DNA from: an uncultured bacterium | Lineage (GTDB): Bacteria; Patescibacteriota; Saccharimonadia; Saccharimonadales; Saccharimonadaceae | Assembly (NCBI GenBank): GCA_938036745.1 | Contig: CALHWG010000058.1 | Location: 1-10,853, forward strand | Direction: 5' to 3' | DNA length: 10,853 nucleotides | Shown: piece by piece, positions 7,756 through 10,853 of the stretch | Layout: each line of letters starts with the position of its first letter | Numbering within the stretch: the stretch's first letter is position 1 | The notes under the pieces: generated by a model | What the model was told of the DNA's origin: nothing | The model's input: only the letters and a program-made list of their open reading frames with translations | Database searches by the model: none | Position numbers and translations under genes: made by a program

Positions 7756-7779
7756 AATGCCCGTAAATGGGCATTTTTT
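7756..7779 (+). terminator. Rho-independent terminator of the small unknown unit
   Basis: AATGCCC (7756-7762), loop GTAAAT and GGGCATT (7769-7775) form a perfect stem followed by six T (7774-7779). It closes the small unit and lies directly before the promoter of the 7-TM gene, so it also rules out a 7-TM start upstream of it. Confidence 0.92.
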
Positions 7780-7780
7780 C

Positions 7781-7809
7781 TTGTATTTTTGTGAAAATAT
7801 TGGTAAAAT
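7781..7809 (+). promoter_or_regulatory. Promoter of the 7-TM gene (extended -10, near-leaderless)
   Basis: TTGTAT (7781-7786), a 17-bp spacer and TAAAAT (7804-7809) with TGG before it are present. The ATG at 7820 is 10 nt downstream. The -35 begins two bases after the preceding terminator's T-run. Confidence 0.72.
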
Positions 7810-7819
7810 CGTAAGTATT

Positions 7820-8605
7820 ATGAATAAAAAATCATCTAGACTTTATTGCTTCTCGCCGACCGTAATGCTAATTACTTTTATTTTCGAAAGTTTTTCAGCG
7901 GTGTTTGCAATTTTTAAATATAAGCCAAGTAAAATTCGCACGCTAATTATTTTACTTTTAATGAGTTTGGCGGGCTTTCAAGCAGCTGAATTTATGGTTT
8001 GCGGAACGGAACATTTTTCTGGAATGGATTGGGCTAGGTTTGGCTATCTTGCAATAACGCTTTTACCGCCACTAGGTCTACATTTAGCACACGAAATTTC
8101 TGGTAAAAAAGCAGGTATTTTGGTGAAAACTTCTTATTTAACTTGTGTGCTTTTTTCGATTTATTTTGTATTTGTAAGTAAAAGCGTTTTTACCGGAGAA
8201 AATACTTGTCGAGCGAACTATTCAGTTTTTAATACGCCAAATGGAGTTGCAACATTACTTTATACGCTTTATTATTATGGCTGGCTTTTTATAGCGGTAT
8301 TTTTCTGCTGGAGTCAGATTTCGAAGATGTTAAGAGAAAATAATCGTGGAATTTTGCGAATATTCATTTCACGTTCTAAAAAACTTAATAAAATTATAAA
8401 TAGTGAAAATCTTCGAAAAATATCAGCTTTAAAATGGTTGATCAGTGGGTATGTTGCGTTTATTTTACCAACAACAATTGTGAATATTGTAAATCCTTCT
8501 ACTATTGAAGGAATTCCATCAATTATGTGCGGTTTCGCAGTTTTAATGGCGATTGTTTTGATTGGGTTTGTTGCTCCAAGAACGCTTGAACTAAAAAAGA
8601 AATAA
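7820..8605 (+). CDS. Seven-transmembrane protein resembling a sensor-kinase 7TM domain, without kinase
   Basis: This 261-aa integral membrane protein has seven hydrophobic segments at about residues 14-32, 41-59, 74-92, 102-121, 141-163, 204-224 and 232-252. Basic residues cluster after segments 1 (KYKPSKIR), 3 (SGKKAG) and 5 (a 40-residue basic loop, 165-203) and at the end (LELKKK). The positive-inside rule therefore gives an N-out, C-in topology. Segment 3 reads GYLAITLLPPLGLHLAHEIS, resembling the LPP-x-x-x-H core of the 7TM sensor module at the N-terminus of some histidine kinases (HisK_N7TM type); this family link is tentative. No kinase, cyclase or GGDEF domain follows. Cysteines C61 and C130 fall in predicted external loops and might pair. 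An in-frame ATG at 7685 was rejected because a terminator and this gene's promoter lie after it. Confidence 0.78.
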   Translation: MNKKSSRLYCFSPTVMLITFIFESFSAVFAIFKYKPSKIRTLIILLLMSLAGFQAAEFMVCGTEHFSGMDWARFGYLAITLLPPLGLHLAHEISGKKAGILVKTSYLTCVLFSIYFVFVSKSVFTGENTCRANYSVFNTPNGVATLLYTLYYYGWLFIAVFFCWSQISKMLRENNRGILRIFISRSKKLNKIINSENLRKISALKWLISGYVAFILPTTIVNIVNPSTIEGIPSIMCGFAVLMAIVLIGFVAPRTLELKKK

Positions 8606-8613
8606 CTTTATAT

Positions 8614-8642
8614 TTGTTGAAAAAACAAAAATATGGTAAAAT
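8614..8642 (+). promoter_or_regulatory. Promoter of the lipid-kinase/peptidase operon (extended -10, leaderless)
   Basis: TTGTTG (8614-8619), a 17-bp spacer and TAAAAT (8637-8642) with TGG before it are present; the ATG at 8652 is 9 nt downstream. Confidence 0.7.
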
Positions 8643-8651
8643 AATACCAAT

Positions 8652-9596
8652 ATGAAGAAAAATCTTACACTTGTTGTGAATCCTCGTTCAAGCGGTTTCG
8701 AACTGATTCGAAAAAAGATTTTACCTTTTTTAGATGAAACTCATTTCGAAAAAGGCAGTTTTAAAACTTTTGAAATTCAACCAACTTCACCTATGGAAAA
8801 CGCTCATGAAATGGCAAAAGGTTTGGAAGATGATGATATTATTCTAGTTGCTGGTGGTGATGGAACGGCACATATTGCAGCAAATGCTGTGGCTATTTCT
8901 GGAAAAAAGAACATAAAAATTAAATTTACAGGATTCGGGAACTTTAACGATTATGCTCATAGCTTTTCGAAAAATAGCGGAAAAGCGGCAATTCAGTCTT
9001 TCGAAACACTAAAGGTTCAAGCTAAAATTAGACCAATTGAATTGAGAATTAATGGTGAATTTTTTAGATATGCGCCACTTTATGCAACGGTTGGCTTGAC
9101 TGCTGAAATGGCTGAAATTTTTGAAGGGGGAAGAATCCGAAAGGTTTTGAAAAAGGTTTATAATCGAAATATACGTTTAGTTCTTTCGCTTTCTGCTGCA
9201 ACGCGATTTTATTTTAAACATTGCCGTAATCATATTCTAAATCTTTCGAAAATTAAAATTAACGATGAAGATTTTTTAAATATTCCACAAAATCCAACTG
9301 ATATTGTTTTTATGAATGGGCCAAGGATGGCGAGGATTATGCGAAGCTCAATTAATAAAAAAGATAGCGATAGCTTTGGATTTGAAGTTTTAAATTCTGC
9401 GGGGCTTATACGAAATTCTCCATTTTTAATGAAAGGTTTTTTTGGCAAAATTCCGCTTAAAAGGGCCGATCGTGTAGAGATAGCTTTTCGAAAACCGCAA
9501 AATATTGTAATTCAAATTGAAGGCGAGGTTTGCAAAATTAAAAGAGTGCAAACTATTGAAGCAAAGATAAGCGATAAAATAATTGAGATTTTATAG
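8652..9596 (+). CDS. Diacylglycerol/lipid kinase family protein
   Basis: This 314-aa protein shows the DAGK-catalytic fold order. It has LVVNPRSSG at residues 7-15 (the VNPxSG nucleotide-binding start), LVAGGDGTAHIAANA with GGDGT at 68-72, then a FGNFNDYAHSF segment (95-105) where the family has GTxNDFA, and near the C-terminus QIEGEVCKI (289-297) in place of the usual DGE motif. Such enzymes transfer phosphate from ATP to diacylglycerol or related lipids at the inner face of the membrane. No membrane segment is visible, as is normal. The substrate cannot be told from sequence; lipid recycling or undecaprenol-type use are inferences. It starts leaderless at 8652 and is followed after 8 nt by the M20 peptidase gene, probably in one transcript. 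Confidence 0.85.
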   Translation: MKKNLTLVVNPRSSGFELIRKKILPFLDETHFEKGSFKTFEIQPTSPMENAHEMAKGLEDDDIILVAGGDGTAHIAANAVAISGKKNIKIKFTGFGNFNDYAHSFSKNSGKAAIQSFETLKVQAKIRPIELRINGEFFRYAPLYATVGLTAEMAEIFEGGRIRKVLKKVYNRNIRLVLSLSAATRFYFKHCRNHILNLSKIKINDEDFLNIPQNPTDIVFMNGPRMARIMRSSINKKDSDSFGFEVLNSAGLIRNSPFLMKGFFGKIPLKRADRVEIAFRKPQNIVIQIEGEVCKIKRVQTIEAKISDKIIEIL

Positions 9597-9599
9597 AGG
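9595..9599 (+). promoter_or_regulatory. Shine-Dalgarno site of the M20 gene, overlapping the previous stop
   Basis: AGAGG begins inside the TAG stop of the lipid-kinase gene and lies 5 nt before the ATG at 9605. This supports coupled translation within an operon and selects this start. Confidence 0.7.
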
Positions 9600-9604
9600 T
9601 TGAA

Positions 9605-10750
9605 ATGAACGAAATTGAGCTAACAAAAAAACTTATTGAAATCGAGAGCGTTTCTGGAAATGAGACGGAGATTTTAGAATTTTTGGTAGATTTTTTGCGG
9701 GAGAATTCGGCTGAAGTTTGGCAAAATAAAGATTTTGCGGCTGGTGTTTTAAAAATTAGAACAAATGGAAATGAGTTTTCGAAAAGTAATCGAGCAATTA
9801 TTTTGACGGGGCACATTGATACCGTTTCAGCTGGTGATTTGCGAGCTTGGAAGAAATCACCTTGGGAAGCGACTGAAACGAATGGAAAGATTATTGGCTT
9901 GGGCGCAAGTGATATGAAAGGTGGGCTAGCGGCTCAATTTATTGCCGGTCTTGAATTTGCTAAAGAAAATAATTTTGAAAGTAATTTTGACCTTTGGTTA
10001 GTTGCAGTTTCGAATGAAGAAATTGATGGCCGTGGAAGTCGAAATTTTGTGAAATGGTTGAATGAACAAAAAGAATTTGATTATAGCGAATTTTTTGGAG
10101 TAATTGCCGAACCGACAAATTGTGAAAATATTGAAATTGGCCATCGTGGAAATCGTTTTGTTCGATTGAATTTTAAAGGTGAAAGTGGCCATGCTTCACA
10201 ACAGGCGAATTTTCAGAAATCTGCACTTTCGAAAGCTTCATTCTTTCTGTCGCAAATTAACGATATTTTTGAAAATTGGCAAGAAAGTTTTTCGAACGAT
10301 TTTTTAGGTTCACCAAGTTTAGTTCCAACTTCATTAAAAGCTGGAGAAGATAAAAGTCCAAATAAAACCGCACCTTCTGCTGAATTGATTCTAGATATTC
10401 GAACCACGCCTGAACTTGACTCTGATTTTAAAAATGCCTTCAATTCATTGGCTGAAAGATATGATTTTAACTGGGAATATCATAGTGAGCCGGTTCCTTC
10501 AAGCCTTGTTTCAAAAAAATCAAGGGTTATTGAAAATATTTTGAAGGTTTCAAAATTAAGTGAAAAATCGATTATGGTTAGTCCAGGAGCAACTGATCAG
10601 GGTGAATTTGTGAATGGGTTAAAAAATGCTCAAGTAGTTGTTTTTGGCCCTGGTGAATGGGATGAGGCTCATCACCAGAATGAATTTATATATATAGATA
10701 AGCTTTCGAAATATAAAACTTGGATTATTAATTTTTTGAAAGAATTTTAA
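9605..10750 (+). CDS. M20 family zinc metallopeptidase (DapE/ArgE-like)
   Basis: This is a cytoplasmic di-zinc hydrolase of 381 aa, the usual length for the family. Ligands are seen in order: LTGHIDTV with H70 and D72, GASDMKGG with bridging D103, SNEEIDG with catalytic base E138 and ligand E139, IAEPT with E169, and DEAHHQNEF with H356. The lid/dimerisation domain sits in the middle (about 180-295) and contains SGHAS with H196, the dimer-contributed histidine of the family. Members cleave acylated amino acids or short peptides (succinyl-DAP, N-acetyl-ornithine, dipeptides). No lysine or arginine pathway gene is beside it, so a scavenging peptidase or deacylase role is as likely as DapE, and no symbol is given. 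It is the second gene of the operon with the lipid kinase. Confidence 0.9.
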   Translation: MNEIELTKKLIEIESVSGNETEILEFLVDFLRENSAEVWQNKDFAAGVLKIRTNGNEFSKSNRAIILTGHIDTVSAGDLRAWKKSPWEATETNGKIIGLGASDMKGGLAAQFIAGLEFAKENNFESNFDLWLVAVSNEEIDGRGSRNFVKWLNEQKEFDYSEFFGVIAEPTNCENIEIGHRGNRFVRLNFKGESGHASQQANFQKSALSKASFFLSQINDIFENWQESFSNDFLGSPSLVPTSLKAGEDKSPNKTAPSAELILDIRTTPELDSDFKNAFNSLAERYDFNWEYHSEPVPSSLVSKKSRVIENILKVSKLSEKSIMVSPGATDQGEFVNGLKNAQVVVFGPGEWDEAHHQNEFIYIDKLSKYKTWIINFLKEF

Positions 10751-10759
10751 TGGAAAGTG

Positions 10760-10788
10760 TTGACTTGAACGATGTTTTTTGGTAAAAT
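10760..10788 (+). promoter_or_regulatory. Promoter of tRNA-Gly
   Basis: TTGACT (10760-10765), the best -35 match in the window, a 17-bp spacer and TAAAAT (10783-10788) with TGG before it are present. The tRNA begins 10 nt after the -10, giving a 5' leader of only about 4 nt. Confidence 0.85.
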
Positions 10789-10798
10789 TAAAACATAC

Positions 10799-10853
10799 GC
10801 GGGTTTAGCTCAGTTGTTAGAGCGCTTCCTTGCCATGGAAGAGGCCAGGAGTT
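10799..10853 (+). tRNA. tRNA-Gly(GCC), 5' part, cut by the window edge
   Basis: The acceptor strand GCGGGTT (10799-10805) is followed by TA and the D-arm GCTC...GAGC (10808-10823). The anticodon stem CTTCC/GGAAG encloses loop TTGCCAT with anticodon GCC, which reads glycine codons GGC and GGT. The variable loop and the start of the T-arm (AGGAGTT) reach the window end; the T-arm completion, 3' acceptor strand and CCA are outside. It has its own promoter. Confidence 0.95.

Noticed and set aside
7685..7819. Longer 7-TM protein starting at the ATG at 7685
   Set aside because: The extra stretch overlaps the end of the previous unit, a strong terminator (7756-7779) and the gene's own promoter (7781-7809).
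8613..8629. TTTGTT-GAAAA-AACAAA inverted repeat after the 7-TM gene as terminator
   Set aside because: The stem is only A/T-rich with one G-C pair, lacks a T-run, and overlaps the -35 of the next promoter.
712..10750. UGA recoded as glycine, as in some Patescibacteria
   Set aside because: The recognised proteins are full length under the standard code with no in-frame TGA and glycine encoded by GGN. All genes here stop with TAA or TAG, but eight stops are too few to conclude anything from that.

Overview
The window is AT-rich, densely packed bacterial DNA carrying the end of an rRNA operon followed by housekeeping and small accessory genes. A very short 5S rRNA (about 108 nt), a 23S-5S spacer without tRNA, tight gene packing, a single DnaE1-type polymerase with an intact-looking PHP domain, and a mix of a PEGA-like membrane protein, an orphan 7-TM protein and standard-code ORFs suggest a reduced-genome Patescibacteria (CPR) lineage, perhaps Saccharibacteria. 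That placement is inference and moderate at best, because no 16S or diagnostic ribosomal protein is visible.

Layout: the 3' end of 23S rRNA (1-~318); a spacer folding into four consecutive hairpins (~319-516); 5S rRNA (517-624) and its terminator (629-660); dnaE (712-4476, +); a bidirectional terminator (4486-4515) shared with the convergent enolase gene (5808-4531, -). A 97-bp divergent intergenic region holds back-to-back promoters for eno and a PEGA-like/beta-propeller membrane protein (5906-7360, +). Then comes a small monocistronic unit of unknown function with a perfect 18-bp palindrome over its -35 box, its own Shine-Dalgarno site and terminator, and a reading-frame break after 59 codons (7443-7746). 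An orphan 7-TM protein (7820-8605), a two-gene operon of a lipid-kinase-like protein and an M20 metallopeptidase (8652-9596, 9605-10750), and the 5' part of tRNA-Gly(GCC) (10799 to window end) complete it.

Two signals run across the window. First, all seven recognisable promoters have an extended -10 (TGN before the -10 hexamer). Five of them lie so close to the start codon (6-10 nt) that the mRNAs should be leaderless or nearly so, while the small unknown unit and the second gene of the operon instead have Shine-Dalgarno sites. This promoter logic also corrects two start sites (5906 and 7820). Second, the palindromic hexamer TTCGAA occurs 34 times by my count, where base composition predicts about four, in all reading frames and in every sizeable gene.

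No mobile element, CRISPR array or phage gene is seen. The best candidates for something undescribed are the palindrome-controlled small unit, the orphan 7-TM protein, and the window-wide TTCGAA enrichment.
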